DNA of 64,000 bases from assembly GCA_003213235.1 (NCBI GenBank), contig QCNJ01000006.1, positions 27,828 to 91,827 on the forward strand. Reading direction: 5' to 3'. The position numbers were made by a program, and so were the translations under genes. Source of the stretch: Prochlorococcus sp. AG-424-P18 (GTDB lineage: Bacteria > Cyanobacteriota > Cyanobacteriia > PCC-6307 > Cyanobiaceae). Below are positions 9,476-18,940 of the stretch, piece by piece. Below the pieces are notes generated by a model. It was not told the DNA's origin. It did not search any database and saw only the letters and a program-made list of their open reading frames with translations. The first letter of the stretch is position 1, and each line of letters begins with the position of its first letter.

Positions 9476-10102
9476 TTAATTGTTTGGATTAGAAACTTTA
9501 TCTTTATTTTCATTGGATTCAGGCCTCATCCAATCATAAACTTCTTCCGGTAATTTACCAACTCTTGCATCTGAGGCTGGGATTTCATGAGGGTCCATGA
9601 CACCTTTAGGAAGATAGGCAAGTTCTCTTAGAGGTTTAACTGAAGGATCTGTTGTAACATTTGTGGGTAGTCTGCCAAGAGCGACATTATCGAAATTTAA
9701 ATTGTGTCTGTCAAAAGTAGCTAATTCATATTCTTCGGTCATTGACAGACAATTAGTTGGGCAATATTCAACACAATTTCCGCAAAAAATACAAACTCCA
9801 AAATCTATTGAATAATTTCTAAGTTCCTTTTTTTTGGTTTCTTTATTCATTACCCAATCAACTACTGGGAGATTTATGGGACATACTCTCACACAAACTT
9901 CACAAGCAATACATTTATCAAATTCATAATGTATCCTTCCTCTATATCTTTCAGAAGGTATTAATTTTTCATATGGATATTGAACAGTAACTGGTCTTCT
10001 TCGAAGATGATCAAAAGTTACAGATATACCATTGTATAAATATTTGCCAGCATTAAATGCTTCTTTGATATAGCTATTTATTTGTTGAAGGAAATTGTTC
10101 AT
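9476..10102 (-). CDS. ndhI: NAD(P)H-quinone oxidoreductase subunit I (NdhI)
   Basis: Peripheral-arm subunit carrying two [4Fe-4S] clusters that pass electrons toward plastoquinone. Two ferredoxin-type motifs are visible: [16 protein letters not shown] near residue 64 and [18 protein letters not shown] near residue 104. Length 208 residues. It begins 68 bases after ndhA, a gap holding a perfect inverted repeat, and is followed by ndhG after 13 bases. Confidence 0.97.
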   Translation of the reverse strand: MNNFLQQINSYIKEAFNAGKYLYNGISVTFDHLRRRPVTVQYPYEKLIPSERYRGRIHYEFDKCIACEVCVRVCPINLPVVDWVMNKETKKKELRNYSIDFGVCIFCGNCVEYCPTNCLSMTEEYELATFDRHNLNFDNVALGRLPTNVTTDPSVKPLRELAYLPKGVMDPHEIPASDARVGKLPEEVYDWMRPESNENKDKVSNPNN

Positions 10103-10147
10103 TTCGAAGAATTTACTTAGTTATTTTATTTTAGTGGAATAATTTTG

Positions 10148-10171
10148 AATTTAAGTATTTTTACTTAAATT
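10148..10171. repeat. Perfect inverted repeat in the ndhA-ndhI gap
   Basis: AATTTAAGTA at 10148-10157 and TACTTAAATT at 10162-10171 are exact reverse complements around a 4-base loop, and the right arm touches the ndhA stop codon. As RNA this would fold into an AT hairpin immediately after ndhA. No strong T-tract follows on the minus strand, so an intercistronic stability or processing element is more likely than a terminator. Confidence 0.5.
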
Positions 10172-11289
10172 TAACCACCAAAGAATTGCGGAAAAGCAAG
10201 TTTTAATCCTGCTGTTATCAAAAGATTAGCAAGAGAAATTGGCAGAAGAAACTTCCATCCTAGATCTAAGAGTTGATCAATTCTTACTCTAGGGGTTGTC
10301 CAACGTAATAAAATTGCAATAAAAACTAAAAGATATGCTTTCAGTACAGTCATTACAATTCCTATTGATGCAGTGAAAACTTGAATAAAGGGTGCATTAA
10401 TAGGTAAATTAAGAAACTTAGCTATTAATTCAACTGGAATAGGAAAACCCCATCCTCCCAAATAAAGTATTGATACTAATAAAGCGGAAAGAATTAAATT
10501 AATGTAACTACCCAGGTAGAACAATGCGAATTTCATCCCTGCATATTCAGTTTGATATCCCGCAACTAATTCTTCTTCAGCTTCGGGTAAGTCAAACGGA
10601 AGTCTCTCACATTCTGCAAGAGCACAAATCCAAAAGACTATAAAACCAACTGGTTGTCTCCATATATTCCAACTTAGGATTCCAGCACCACTTTGTTGGT
10701 TGACAATGTCAACAGTACTTAAAGAATTTGTCATTAGTACGATAGCCAGTACAGATAAAGCTAAAGGAATTTCATAACTTATTGATTGAGCCGCTGCTCT
10801 TAAACCTCCTAATAAAGAATACTTATTATTTGATGCGTATCCGCTCATAAGAAGACCAATTGGCTGAATACTGCTTAAAGCAATCCATAGGAAAATTCCA
10901 ATGCCAACGTTACTTATTAAAAGGTTTTGTCCAAAAGGAACAATTAGCCAGGACAGAATCACTGGGACAAGAACTAATATAGGTCCTGCAGTGAAGAGAA
11001 TCCCATCCGCTTTGGCAGGAATAATATCTTCTTTGACAAGTAACTTAAGACCATCTGCAATTGGTTGGAGGACGCCGAGCGCTCCAGCATATTCTGGACC
11101 TATTCTTTGTTGAGCAGCAGCAGATATTTTTCTTTCAAGCCAAACTGTTACTAAAACGCCAACAACTGCCGCTACCAAAACCAAAAGCATAGGAAGAGGG
11201 AGCCATATTATATGAGCAATTTCGCTGGAAAGGCCAAAACCTTTTAAGAATTCATTAAAACTATATTCGAGATCTAATCCGTATTCCAA
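10171..11289 (-). CDS. ndhA: NAD(P)H-quinone oxidoreductase subunit 1 (NdhA)
   Basis: Membrane subunit of NDH-1 (NuoH homologue) at the quinone-binding junction. It has eight or so hydrophobic helices and the family blocks [20 protein letters not shown] near residue 50 and [20 protein letters not shown] near residue 222. The start is TTG at 11289; in-frame codons upstream contain no ATG or GTG before a stop, and the residue count (372) fits the family. It follows gltA after 75 bases and leads the ndhA-I-G-E set. Confidence 0.96.
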   Translation of the reverse strand: MEYGLDLEYSFNEFLKGFGLSSEIAHIIWLPLPMLLVLVAAVVGVLVTVWLERKISAAAQQRIGPEYAGALGVLQPIADGLKLLVKEDIIPAKADGILFTAGPILVLVPVILSWLIVPFGQNLLISNVGIGIFLWIALSSIQPIGLLMSGYASNNKYSLLGGLRAAAQSISYEIPLALSVLAIVLMTNSLSTVDIVNQQSGAGILSWNIWRQPVGFIVFWICALAECERLPFDLPEAEEELVAGYQTEYAGMKFALFYLGSYINLILSALLVSILYLGGWGFPIPVELIAKFLNLPINAPFIQVFTASIGIVMTVLKAYLLVFIAILLRWTTPRVRIDQLLDLGWKFLLPISLANLLITAGLKLAFPQFFGG

Positions 11290-11364
11290 AATTTTTATGT
11301 TATTTACTTAATAGATTAACTCTTCACAAACAATATGTGTGTTTTTTATGAAAAGCTGCAAATA

Positions 11365-12510
11365 TTATTCTCTACTTTCTAAGCTGATCCAATCTCTTGG
11401 TGCTGAACCTGTATAGATTTGCGATGGTCTGAAAATTCTATTTGCTCCAAGTTGCTCTCTCCAATGAGCTAACCAACCAGCCACTCTAGATATGGCAAAA
11501 ATTGGAGTAAATAAATCACGAGGAATACCAAGTTTTCTATAAACAAGGCCAGAATAAAAATCCACGTTAGGGAATATACCCTTAGGTCCAAGTCTTGGTA
11601 TTGCCTCTGCCTCAAGTGATTTAGCAACTTCATACATTTCATCTGCTCCAAATCTAATAAAGAGTTCTTCTGCAAGTTTTTGAAGAATTATTGCTCTGGG
11701 ATCTTTGACTTTATATTCTCTGTGGCCAAAGCCCATTATCTTACTTTTATTTTTTATTGCATTATCTAAATAAGACCCAGCATTTTCTGGGGTTTTAATC
11801 TCTTCTAACATCGCAATCACATCCTCGTTTGCTCCTCCATGCAATGGGCCAGCTAAGGTTCCTACTGCAGAGGCTATGACAGCATATGGATCTGTAAGAG
11901 TACTTGCAGTCACTCTAGCGCTAAATGTACTTGCGTTTAAACTATGTTCGGCATGTAGAATTAAGCACCTATCAAAAACTTTTGCGGCTATAGGATCTTG
12001 TTCTTTTTCAGTCAACATGTAAAGAAAATTTGATGAGTAAGTTAGATCATCTCTAGGTTGAATTGGGTCTTGTCCTTTTCTAATAAGTTGGAACGCTGCA
12101 ATCATTGTGGGTATTTTTGCTATTAGTCTTATTACTGCGTTGTAGATGTAATTAGGATCATCTATTGCTCTACGCGAATAGAAGAGCCCCAAAGAAGCTG
12201 CACTAGATTGAAGAGCATCCATAGGATGACCAGTTGCAGGGAAACATTTCATCATATCTCTAACTCTAAAACTTAACCTTCGATGCATCTGAACTTCTTG
12301 TTCGAAATCTCTTAGTTGAATAGCTGTGGGCAATTCACCCCAAATCAATAGGTAAGCTGTTTCTAAAAAACTGCTTTTTTTGGATAGTTCCTCAATGGAA
12401 TAGCCTCTGTACAATAATTTACCTTTGTTGCCGTCAATATCACATATGGATGAATTAGTAACTGGGACACCCTCTAATCCTGGTTTTAAAATTAGTTTGT
12501 TACTATCCAA
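11365..12510 (-). CDS. gltA: Citrate synthase
   Basis: Condenses acetyl-CoA and oxaloacetate to citrate, feeding the incomplete TCA route to 2-oxoglutarate. Catalytic blocks are visible: LHAEHSLNAS near residue 190, GPLHGGANEDV near residue 223, GFGHREYKVKDPRA near residue 263 and PNVDFYSGLVY near residue 315, supplying the two His and the Asp. Length 381 residues, the short bacterial type. The start is TTG at 12510, with an in-frame stop just upstream and the next Met about 70 residues in. It is the first gene of the minus-strand run that continues into ndhA. Confidence 0.95.
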   Translation of the reverse strand: MDSNKLILKPGLEGVPVTNSSICDIDGNKGKLLYRGYSIEELSKKSSFLETAYLLIWGELPTAIQLRDFEQEVQMHRRLSFRVRDMMKCFPATGHPMDALQSSAASLGLFYSRRAIDDPNYIYNAVIRLIAKIPTMIAAFQLIRKGQDPIQPRDDLTYSSNFLYMLTEKEQDPIAAKVFDRCLILHAEHSLNASTFSARVTASTLTDPYAVIASAVGTLAGPLHGGANEDVIAMLEEIKTPENAGSYLDNAIKNKSKIMGFGHREYKVKDPRAIILQKLAEELFIRFGADEMYEVAKSLEAEAIPRLGPKGIFPNVDFYSGLVYRKLGIPRDLFTPIFAISRVAGWLAHWREQLGANRIFRPSQIYTGSAPRDWISLESRE

Positions 12511-12636
12511 TTGCTTAATTCAATATCAAATACTTATAGATTAAAGATAGTCAAATAATTTTTAATTAACCACAAGATATTAACTTAGCCAAAAATTAAA
12601 ATGATTGTTTTTGAAGCTTGTTTGAATAAATTTAAT

Positions 12637-14103
12637 TTAAAGAATGTTTAATATTGTTTCTCTGTAAATAATTGGATTTTTTTCAGGAATAGACTGACTT
12701 ATGATTTCTAGCGATTCTTCATTTGATATTTTTAAAATATTTTTAATGAGAAAATTAAGGTCCTGCAAATTAGAAAAATATTCAATTTTATTAGAATTAC
12801 CATCTTTGATATCAACTTTTGAATAAAGAAAAGCAGATTTATCTTTATTACTTTTTAGGTTAAAAAATTTTTTTGATATTTTCTCAAATTCTTTACCATC
12901 AATTAAATTATTACTTATGATTTGTAAACCTTCTGATTCTATCGAATAGATATTTTCAAAAGATAATTGTTTTATAACATCGTCTTTTTCTTCAAGAATA
13001 TCTTTGGAATATATCGAATAAATATCTTCATTTTGTTTCAAAGTATATTTGTTGAAATCTTTTAGCTTTTTCAAAGCACTTAAATCAAATTGATCTTCAT
13101 TATTTTTTTCAAACGTAATAAGCCAATCTTTATTTGAATTGAGAATTAAAATGTTTTGATTATTATTTTGATTAAACTCTTCAAAAAAACTTTTTTGAAA
13201 ATCATTGATTAAGGGATTAAGATGTTTGTCAAAATTTTTCGTATCACAAAAAATTAAATTTTCAGGATTCTCTTCATTACTATTTTCTTTATTAATTAAC
13301 TTTTCGTAAGTAAGAATATCAATGTTTTTTTTATTATTTAGTAAATATGATTTAAAAATTAGTTGCTTATTTTTAAAGTCAAAAATTGTAGCAATTTTAT
13401 CCCCATTATTCTCAGGAAAAATTTCTTTATTAAAAAATTTACTTTCCAAAAATTTATTTGTGAATAATATATTTTTTTCATTGTTAAGTCCAACAAGTTC
13501 TCCCTCATATTGAAATTTTTTTTTCTTAAAATTTTTACTAGAGATAATACTATTTTTGATTAATTTTTTATCTGATGAAGCAATTATATAATTATCGTCG
13601 GTTCGGTATATATAGTTAAGAAAATTTATTTTGTTTTCTCTATTAATTGAAATTATCTCATCAATCTGATCTATTTTATTAGGCAAATTTAATAAATCAT
13701 CTATTGTTTTTTCTGGCTTAATTTTAAAAATAATCAAAATATCATCTTCAAGCCTTTTATTATTTTCAAAAGTTGAGATTATAAGTTCATTATTATAGAT
13801 ATCTTCTAATTTATTGTTGCCTAGGTCTATTCCTAAGTAATCTAATATAGAGTCTTTTATTAAAAAAAAGTTATCTTTATTTGTTGGATTTTTATCCTTT
13901 TCATTATTATTAACGATATTAAAACTATCTAAATTTGAAATAAATAATAATTTATTGTTTTCAGGTGCATATTTTAAGATATTTAGTTGCTCAATATTTG
14001 TACTTTGTTCCTTATTTTTATTAGCAGAAACTTTTTTAAAACCAAAAAAAAGTAATAAAGATAATAATAGGATTATTGCTATAACTCTAAGTTTCATTAT
14101 CAA
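12637..14103 (-). CDS. Asn/Lys-rich membrane-anchored protein of unknown function (DUF3352-like)
   Basis: A 488-residue protein with one hydrophobic N-terminal segment (about residues 5-24), then a long hydrophilic region extremely rich in Asn, Lys, Ile, Glu and Asp. It is probably anchored in the membrane with its bulk in the periplasm or lumen. The layout (N-terminal anchor, a region like APENNKLLFISNLDSF near residue 51, repeated beta-rich segments) resembles cyanobacterial DUF3352 proteins, but I cannot confirm that by eye. ATG at 14103 or 14097 could be used. No catalytic motif is visible. It stands alone between gltA and the divergent rhodanese gene. Confidence 0.72.
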   Translation of the reverse strand: MIMKLRVIAIILLLSLLLFFGFKKVSANKNKEQSTNIEQLNILKYAPENNKLLFISNLDSFNIVNNNEKDKNPTNKDNFFLIKDSILDYLGIDLGNNKLEDIYNNELIISTFENNKRLEDDILIIFKIKPEKTIDDLLNLPNKIDQIDEIISINRENKINFLNYIYRTDDNYIIASSDKKLIKNSIISSKNFKKKKFQYEGELVGLNNEKNILFTNKFLESKFFNKEIFPENNGDKIATIFDFKNKQLIFKSYLLNNKKNIDILTYEKLINKENSNEENPENLIFCDTKNFDKHLNPLINDFQKSFFEEFNQNNNQNILILNSNKDWLITFEKNNEDQFDLSALKKLKDFNKYTLKQNEDIYSIYSKDILEEKDDVIKQLSFENIYSIESEGLQIISNNLIDGKEFEKISKKFFNLKSNKDKSAFLYSKVDIKDGNSNKIEYFSNLQDLNFLIKNILKISNEESLEIISQSIPEKNPIIYRETILNIL

Positions 14104-14186
14104 TGTTTATTTTTATTTTTAACAATAAACTTCCTACTGCAACTTAATTTATTAAATTGTAAATAACACATAATTTATCCTATAAA

Positions 14187-14537
14187 TTGGGAAGTTATCC
14201 AAAATCTATAAATGCTTCTAGTCTAAATGATTGGTTTAATTCTGAGAAAGAAGATCCAGTCTTGATTGATGTAAGAGAGCAGTCAGAGCTTGAACTGGCT
14301 CGTTTCTCAAAAGAATTTTTACATATACCAATTAGTAAAGTTACATCTGAATATGTTGAAGAAATATTTGCTGGTTTATTAGATAGAGAAATTGTAGTTA
14401 CCTGTCATGCAGGAATAAGAAGTTATAACTTTTCTCAATGGTGCTTGGATAATAATATTGTGAGCGAAATATGGAATTTGGAGGAGGGTATTGATGGATG
14501 GAGTAGATATATTGACCAATCAATACCAAGGTATTGA
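14187..14537 (+). CDS. Rhodanese-like domain protein
   Basis: A single rhodanese domain of 116 residues. It has PVLIDVREQSELELARF near residue 24 and the active-site loop CHAGIRSYNF near residue 73, where the Cys would carry the persulfide. Single-domain rhodaneses act in sulfur transfer or as regulatory partners; the substrate is not evident. The start is TTG at 14187, with no ATG or GTG in frame before the upstream stop. The gene ends exactly against the convergent trpB stop (14537/14538). Confidence 0.87.
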   Translation: MGSYPKSINASSLNDWFNSEKEDPVLIDVREQSELELARFSKEFLHIPISKVTSEYVEEIFAGLLDREIVVTCHAGIRSYNFSQWCLDNNIVSEIWNLEEGIDGWSRYIDQSIPRY

Positions 14538-15782
14538 TTAAATATCTAATGAAGATGCAACAGTATTAACATCTTTGTCGCCTCTTCCAGAGCAATTGAT
14601 AACTATATGAGTATCTTTTTCAAGAGTAGGGCATAATTTATCTAACCAAGCAAAGGCATGGGAAGTTTCAAGTGCAGGAATAATTCCTTCTAGTTCACTA
14701 ACAAGTTTTAAAGCGTCTAAAGCTTCTTGATCTGTGACTGATCCATATTCTGCTCTACCTATTTCTTTTAAATGGCTATGTTCAGGTCCTACTCCAGGGT
14801 AATCTAAACCTGCACTTATTGAGTGAGCTTCTTGTACTTGACCATTATCATCTTGCAAGAGAAGACTCATTGATCCATGCAAAATTCCAACTGACCCTTT
14901 AGTGATAGTGGCAGCATGTTTGTCAGTATCAACTCCGCTTCCTGCTGCTTCAACTCCAATGAGTCGTACAGAACTTTCTTTAACGAAAGGATGGAAAAGC
15001 CCCATTGCATTTGATCCCCCGCCTACACATGCAAGTAAAATATCGGGTAAAGATCCAAATGATTCCATACATTGTTTTTTAGTTTCTTCTCCTATAACTG
15101 CATGAAAATCTCTAACAATTTTTGGGAAAGGGTGTGGGCCGGCAACAGATCCTAAAATGTAGTGTGTGGTTTCGACATTAGAAACCCAATCTCTAATGGC
15201 TTCACTAGTGGCGTCCTTAAGTGTTGCAGTTCCAGAATTTACAACTTTGACTTCAGCTCCTAGAAGTTTCATTCTGAAAACGTTAAGGGATTGCCTTTTT
15301 ATATCCTCAGCACCCATGTAGATGATACATTTCAAGCCAAATCTCGCACAAACAGTAGCAGTAGCCACTCCATGCTGACCTGCTCCAGTTTCTGCAATTA
15401 TTCTTTTTTTGCCCATTCTTATTGCCAGTAAAGCTTGTCCGAGGGCATTATTAATTTTGTGAGCCCCAGTATGATTTAAATCTTCTCTTTTAAGCCATAT
15501 TTTTGGAGTTGCTTGTTTAGTTTTGTAATGTTCAGTTAGTCTTTTGGCTTCATAAAGTGGTGTTTCTCTTCCTACATAAGTCTTAAGTAGATGATTTAAT
15601 TCTTCTACAAAAAGTTTATCTTTCCATGCATTAGATGCAGCAGTTTCAAGCTCAAAAAGAGCAGGCATTAGCGTTTCAGGAACATATTGACCACCATATT
15701 TTCCAAATCTCCCCTCTTTGGAGGGTTGATCTAAATCGTCATTGGTATAGTTTTGATCTTTGCGAGAAAATGTACTTACCAC
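14538..15782 (-). CDS. trpB: Tryptophan synthase beta subunit
   Basis: PLP enzyme that condenses indole with serine to make tryptophan, in complex with TrpA, which is not in this window. Typical features are [19 protein letters not shown] near residue 24, the PLP-lysine block [18 protein letters not shown] near residue 104, [13 protein letters not shown], the phosphate-binding [15 protein letters not shown], and the C-terminal CSGRGDKDV. Length 414 residues. The start is GTG at 15782, with a divergent SUI1-type gene beginning about 50 bases away. Confidence 0.97.
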   Translation of the reverse strand: MVSTFSRKDQNYTNDDLDQPSKEGRFGKYGGQYVPETLMPALFELETAASNAWKDKLFVEELNHLLKTYVGRETPLYEAKRLTEHYKTKQATPKIWLKREDLNHTGAHKINNALGQALLAIRMGKKRIIAETGAGQHGVATATVCARFGLKCIIYMGAEDIKRQSLNVFRMKLLGAEVKVVNSGTATLKDATSEAIRDWVSNVETTHYILGSVAGPHPFPKIVRDFHAVIGEETKKQCMESFGSLPDILLACVGGGSNAMGLFHPFVKESSVRLIGVEAAGSGVDTDKHAATITKGSVGILHGSMSLLLQDDNGQVQEAHSISAGLDYPGVGPEHSHLKEIGRAEYGSVTDQEALDALKLVSELEGIIPALETSHAFAWLDKLCPTLEKDTHIVINCSGRGDKDVNTVASSLDI

Positions 15783-15830
15783 TTTTTCTATAGAATAAGT
15801 ATTAACTAATTATAGATTATATTGAAAATA

Positions 15831-16142
15831 ATGGGAAAAAAGAATTGGATAGAATTTGATAATCAAGAAAAAAAATCTGAAGAAACAGCTAAGGTAGACA
15901 CTGTTAATATAAGATCAAAAATAAATATTTCAAAACAAAAAAAAGGTAAAAAGGGAAAGACTGTAACTTTAATTAGAGGTTTAGGCACTGAGGATGAAAT
16001 CTTATTAAAAGAATTACTAAAAAAAATTAAAGTTTTTTGTGGGACTGGTGGAACATTGATTGATAGAAATATCCAGTTACAGGGTGATATGGTATCGAAA
16101 TCAATTGAGTTTCTTCGTAAAGAGGGATTTCATAATTTATGA
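15831..16142 (+). CDS. SUI1/eIF1-family translation initiation factor (YciH-like)
   Basis: About 103 residues with a disordered charged N-terminus and a C-terminal SUI1 domain containing GKTVTLIRGLGT, LLKELLKKIKVFCGTGGT and LQGDMVSKSIEFLRKEGF, which match the bacterial YciH/eIF1 pattern. These proteins bind the small ribosomal subunit and can influence start-codon selection. ATG at 15831 is preferred to TTG at 15822. It is followed 30 bases later by cysC on the same strand. Confidence 0.88.
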   Translation: MGKKNWIEFDNQEKKSEETAKVDTVNIRSKINISKQKKGKKGKTVTLIRGLGTEDEILLKELLKKIKVFCGTGGTLIDRNIQLQGDMVSKSIEFLRKEGFHNL

Positions 16143-16172
16143 AGCAAGGGTTAGGATAGGTTTTTAATTTTG

Positions 16173-16808
16173 ATGATGCAAAAAATGAAAGAACAAGAAC
16201 AAACAAAGTCAACCAATATAAAGTGGCACAACTTAACTATTGACAGAGAAAAGTTAGAGAAAATGAGAGGTCATAAAGGTATGGTTATTTGGTTTACAGG
16301 TTTATCTGGTTCTGGAAAAAGTACTTTGGCCAACGCTTTAAATGAAGTTTTACACTTAGATGGTTTTTCGACTTATGTGTTGGATGGAGATAATATTAGA
16401 CACGGTTTATGTAAGGATCTTGGTTTTTCGGATGAAGATAGAGAAGAAAATATAAGAAGAATTGGCGAAGTTGCGAATTTATTTATGAATGCAGGGATAA
16501 TAACTATAACAGCATTTGTTTCGCCATTTATTAGCGATAGAGATAAGGTGAGAAAAATTATTGGATCTAAGGATTTTATTGAAGTTTATTGTGCTGCTGA
16601 TATCACAGTTTGCGAAAATAGGGATACTAAAGGTCTTTATAAGAAAGCTCGTTTGGGTGAAATTAAGGAATTTACAGGGATTTCTAGTCCATATGAAGCT
16701 CCTCATAATCCAGAAATTGTAGTTGATACAGGTTCTTTAGATTTAAAAGATTCCATTGAAAAAGTTATTAACTACCTTAAAAAAGAAAACTTTCTTAAAA
16801 AGACCTAA
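16173..16808 (+). CDS. cysC: Adenylylsulfate kinase
   Basis: Phosphorylates APS to PAPS in sulfate assimilation. The P-loop GLSGSGKST lies near residue 43, followed by LDGDNIRHGLCKDLGFS, the substrate-binding motif, and ENIRRIGEVANLF and SPFISDRDKVR, where related enzymes usually have PFRADRD. Length about 211 residues. Several Met codons occur at the start (16173, 16176, 16185), so the exact start is open. Likely cotranscribed with the SUI1-type gene. It ends 15 bases before the convergent purE. Confidence 0.93.
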   Translation: MMQKMKEQEQTKSTNIKWHNLTIDREKLEKMRGHKGMVIWFTGLSGSGKSTLANALNEVLHLDGFSTYVLDGDNIRHGLCKDLGFSDEDREENIRRIGEVANLFMNAGIITITAFVSPFISDRDKVRKIIGSKDFIEVYCAADITVCENRDTKGLYKKARLGEIKEFTGISSPYEAPHNPEIVVDTGSLDLKDSIEKVINYLKKENFLKKT

Positions 16809-16823
16809 TAGAAAAATATAGTT

Positions 16824-17360
16824 TTATTTATTTTGAAGATAATTGTCAGCTCCAATATTTGATAACTTACTATTTTTTGTTCTTACCTGTTTATGAAGAT
16901 TTTCTCTGAATTTTTTTAAATTCCCCATTATTGATTCATCAAATAAACTGATCATCTCTATTGCCAATAATCCAGCATTCTGTCCTCCATTAATTGCAAC
17001 TGTTGCAACTGGAATTCCAGCGGGCATTTGAACGATTGATAAAAGAGAGTCAATTCCCTTCAGTGTCTTACTCTCTACTGGTACTCCAATTACAGGAATA
17101 CAAGTTATGGATGCCAGCATTCCTGGAAGATGAGCAGCACCCCCAGCACCGGCAATTATTACTTTTATTTTTTCTGATTCTGCATTTTTTGCATATTCCA
17201 TCATTTCAATAGGCGTTCGATGAGCAGATAGTATACAAACTTCAGTTTTGATTCCAAATTCTCTTAAAATATCAATAGCAGGTTTCAATGTTTTTAGATC
17301 TGAATCACTACCCATTACGACAGCAACTTTATAAATATCTTTAGAATTCAATTCTGACAA
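16824..17360 (-). CDS. purE: N5-carboxyaminoimidazole ribonucleotide mutase
   Basis: Purine biosynthesis enzyme converting N5-CAIR to CAIR. It shows [19 protein letters not shown] near residue 14, the active-site SAHRTP near residue 45, and [15 protein letters not shown] and GVPVE, all typical of class I PurE. The length of 178 residues is normal. The start is TTG at 17360, and the next Met lies inside the conserved fold. It is transcribed divergently from chlM across about 90 bases. Confidence 0.95.
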   Translation of the reverse strand: MSELNSKDIYKVAVVMGSDSDLKTLKPAIDILREFGIKTEVCILSAHRTPIEMMEYAKNAESEKIKVIIAGAGGAAHLPGMLASITCIPVIGVPVESKTLKGIDSLLSIVQMPAGIPVATVAINGGQNAGLLAIEMISLFDESIMGNLKKFRENLHKQVRTKNSKLSNIGADNYLQNK

Positions 17361-17449
17361 AATAACAAATCAATTCTTTCCTATAATGGCGTGCAATTAA
17401 TTTGGCGCCAGTTAGTTAGTATAAAAAGAATAAATTTTCATAGAATATT

Positions 17450-18151
17450 ATGACGTCAAATAAGATTATCGAAAAAAGTGAAGTTAGGAAGTATTTTAAT
17501 GGTACTGGCTTTGAAAGATGGAATAAAATTTATAGCAAATCTGATGAAATTAATACAGTTCAGAAAAATATTAGGAAAGGGCATCAAAAAACTGTTGATG
17601 ATGTTGTCTCATATATCAGAAATTATCCTGAACTAACAAAAAAAAGTTATTGTGATGCAGGATGTGGTGTAGGAAGTCTTTCCATACCTTTACTAAGACT
17701 TGGTATAAAAGACATACAGGTGAGCGATATTTCTTCTGAAATGATTAAAGAAACAAAAAAACGCATTAATAAATTAGGTTTGAACCAAGGTAAAATTAAG
17801 TATGAAGTCTGTGATCTGGAAAAATTAAGGGGATTATTTGATGTTGTAGTTTGTTTGGATGTATTTATTCATTATCCTCAACCGGTTGCAGAAGAAATGG
17901 TTCAACATCTATGCGATTTAAGTAAAGAAAAACTAATCGTTAGCTTTGCTCCTTATACCCCAGTTCTTGCTGTTCTAAAAAATATTGGAAAATTATTTCC
18001 TGGGCCAAGTAAAACTACAAGAGCATATACATTGAAAGAAAAGGGTATTATTAATGCTGCTAAAGAAAGAGGATTTAAAGTTGTTAAAAAGAAATTAAAT
18101 CAAGCACCTTTTTATTTTTCAAAACTAATTGAATTCGAAAAAATTAAATAA
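17450..18151 (+). CDS. chlM: Magnesium-protoporphyrin IX O-methyltransferase
   Basis: SAM-dependent methylation of Mg-protoporphyrin IX in chlorophyll synthesis, at the membrane surface. The SAM-binding loop YCDAGCGVGSLSIPLL is near residue 65, followed by VSDISSEMI and VVCLDVFIHYPQP, then SFAPYTPVLAVLKNIGKLFPGPSKTTRAY, a region typical of ChlM (quoted here as AYTPVL-type and FPGPSKTTRAY). Length 233 residues. It ends one base before the convergent response-regulator stop. Confidence 0.95.
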   Translation: MTSNKIIEKSEVRKYFNGTGFERWNKIYSKSDEINTVQKNIRKGHQKTVDDVVSYIRNYPELTKKSYCDAGCGVGSLSIPLLRLGIKDIQVSDISSEMIKETKKRINKLGLNQGKIKYEVCDLEKLRGLFDVVVCLDVFIHYPQPVAEEMVQHLCDLSKEKLIVSFAPYTPVLAVLKNIGKLFPGPSKTTRAYTLKEKGIINAAKERGFKVVKKKLNQAPFYFSKLIEFEKIK

Positions 18152-18152
18152 T

Positions 18153-18881
18153 CTATTTTACTAAATGATTTTCAAGTGCATAACGAACTAATTCTGTTCG
18201 GCTAGATGTACCTGTTTTGATAAAAAGTCTACTTACATATTTCTCAACATTTCTAATAGATGTTTCAAGCTGCCTTGCAATTTCTTTGTTCATCAGTCCC
18301 TCTGCCACTAGTTGAAGCACACTTGCTTCTCTAGGAGTAAAACTAGGAAGATTTATTTTATTTTCTGTATTAGTCTGGTTTTGGTCTGTGAGCATAGATT
18401 TTATTTCAGTAATTTGTTTTGCCATTTTGCTTACGTCAATATCTGCGAATCGTGCTGCTTCTTTTAGTAATCGTTCTTGTCTGTTGATTACATTTTTAAC
18501 TCTTGCAGCTAATTCATCTGGATCGAAAGGTTTGGAAATATAATCATCAACTCCTGCAAGATAACCTTCTGTTCTGTCTAGGGTCATTCCTTTTGCCGTT
18601 AGAAAAATAACTGGAGTTCCGCCTAATTTTTCATCCTCTCTAATTTTTTCTAATAAAGAATAACCGTTGGCTCGAGGCATCATAACATCGCTAATTATCA
18701 AATCCGGGAAAATTGTTTGAGCTTTTTCCCAACCATCCTCTCCATCAACTGCAATAAATATTTCAAAGCCTTCATCTTCTAGAAATGTTTTAACAGCTGT
18801 TCTTAAACCAGGCTCATCATCAACTAATAAAATTCTTGATTTTCTTACCGGTTCATTATTTATTAGATTAATTTCATTCAT
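18153..18881 (-). CDS. NarL/LuxR-family response regulator, Rre1/Ycf29-like
   Basis: Two-component response regulator. The receiver domain begins ILLVDDEPGLRTAVKTFLED near residue 17, has phospho-acceptor Asp in LIISDVMMPRANGYSLL, and the conserved Lys in YISKPFDPDELAARV. A linker of about 60 residues leads to a LuxR-type helix-turn-helix (FTPREASVLQLVAEGLMNKE through NVEKYVSRLFIKTG). This domain order and wording match the Rre1/Ycf29 regulator known in cyanobacteria and red-algal plastids, linked to stress responses with Hik2/Hik34. Naming is from memory of the family. No histidine kinase is adjacent. Confidence 0.85.
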   Translation of the reverse strand: MNEINLINNEPVRKSRILLVDDEPGLRTAVKTFLEDEGFEIFIAVDGEDGWEKAQTIFPDLIISDVMMPRANGYSLLEKIREDEKLGGTPVIFLTAKGMTLDRTEGYLAGVDDYISKPFDPDELAARVKNVINRQERLLKEAARFADIDVSKMAKQITEIKSMLTDQNQTNTENKINLPSFTPREASVLQLVAEGLMNKEIARQLETSIRNVEKYVSRLFIKTGTSSRTELVRYALENHLVK

Positions 18882-18940
18882 TTTTTTAATTCTTTAATTT
18901 GATTTTCTAGTAATAAACAGAATTTTATATACTAAACATA

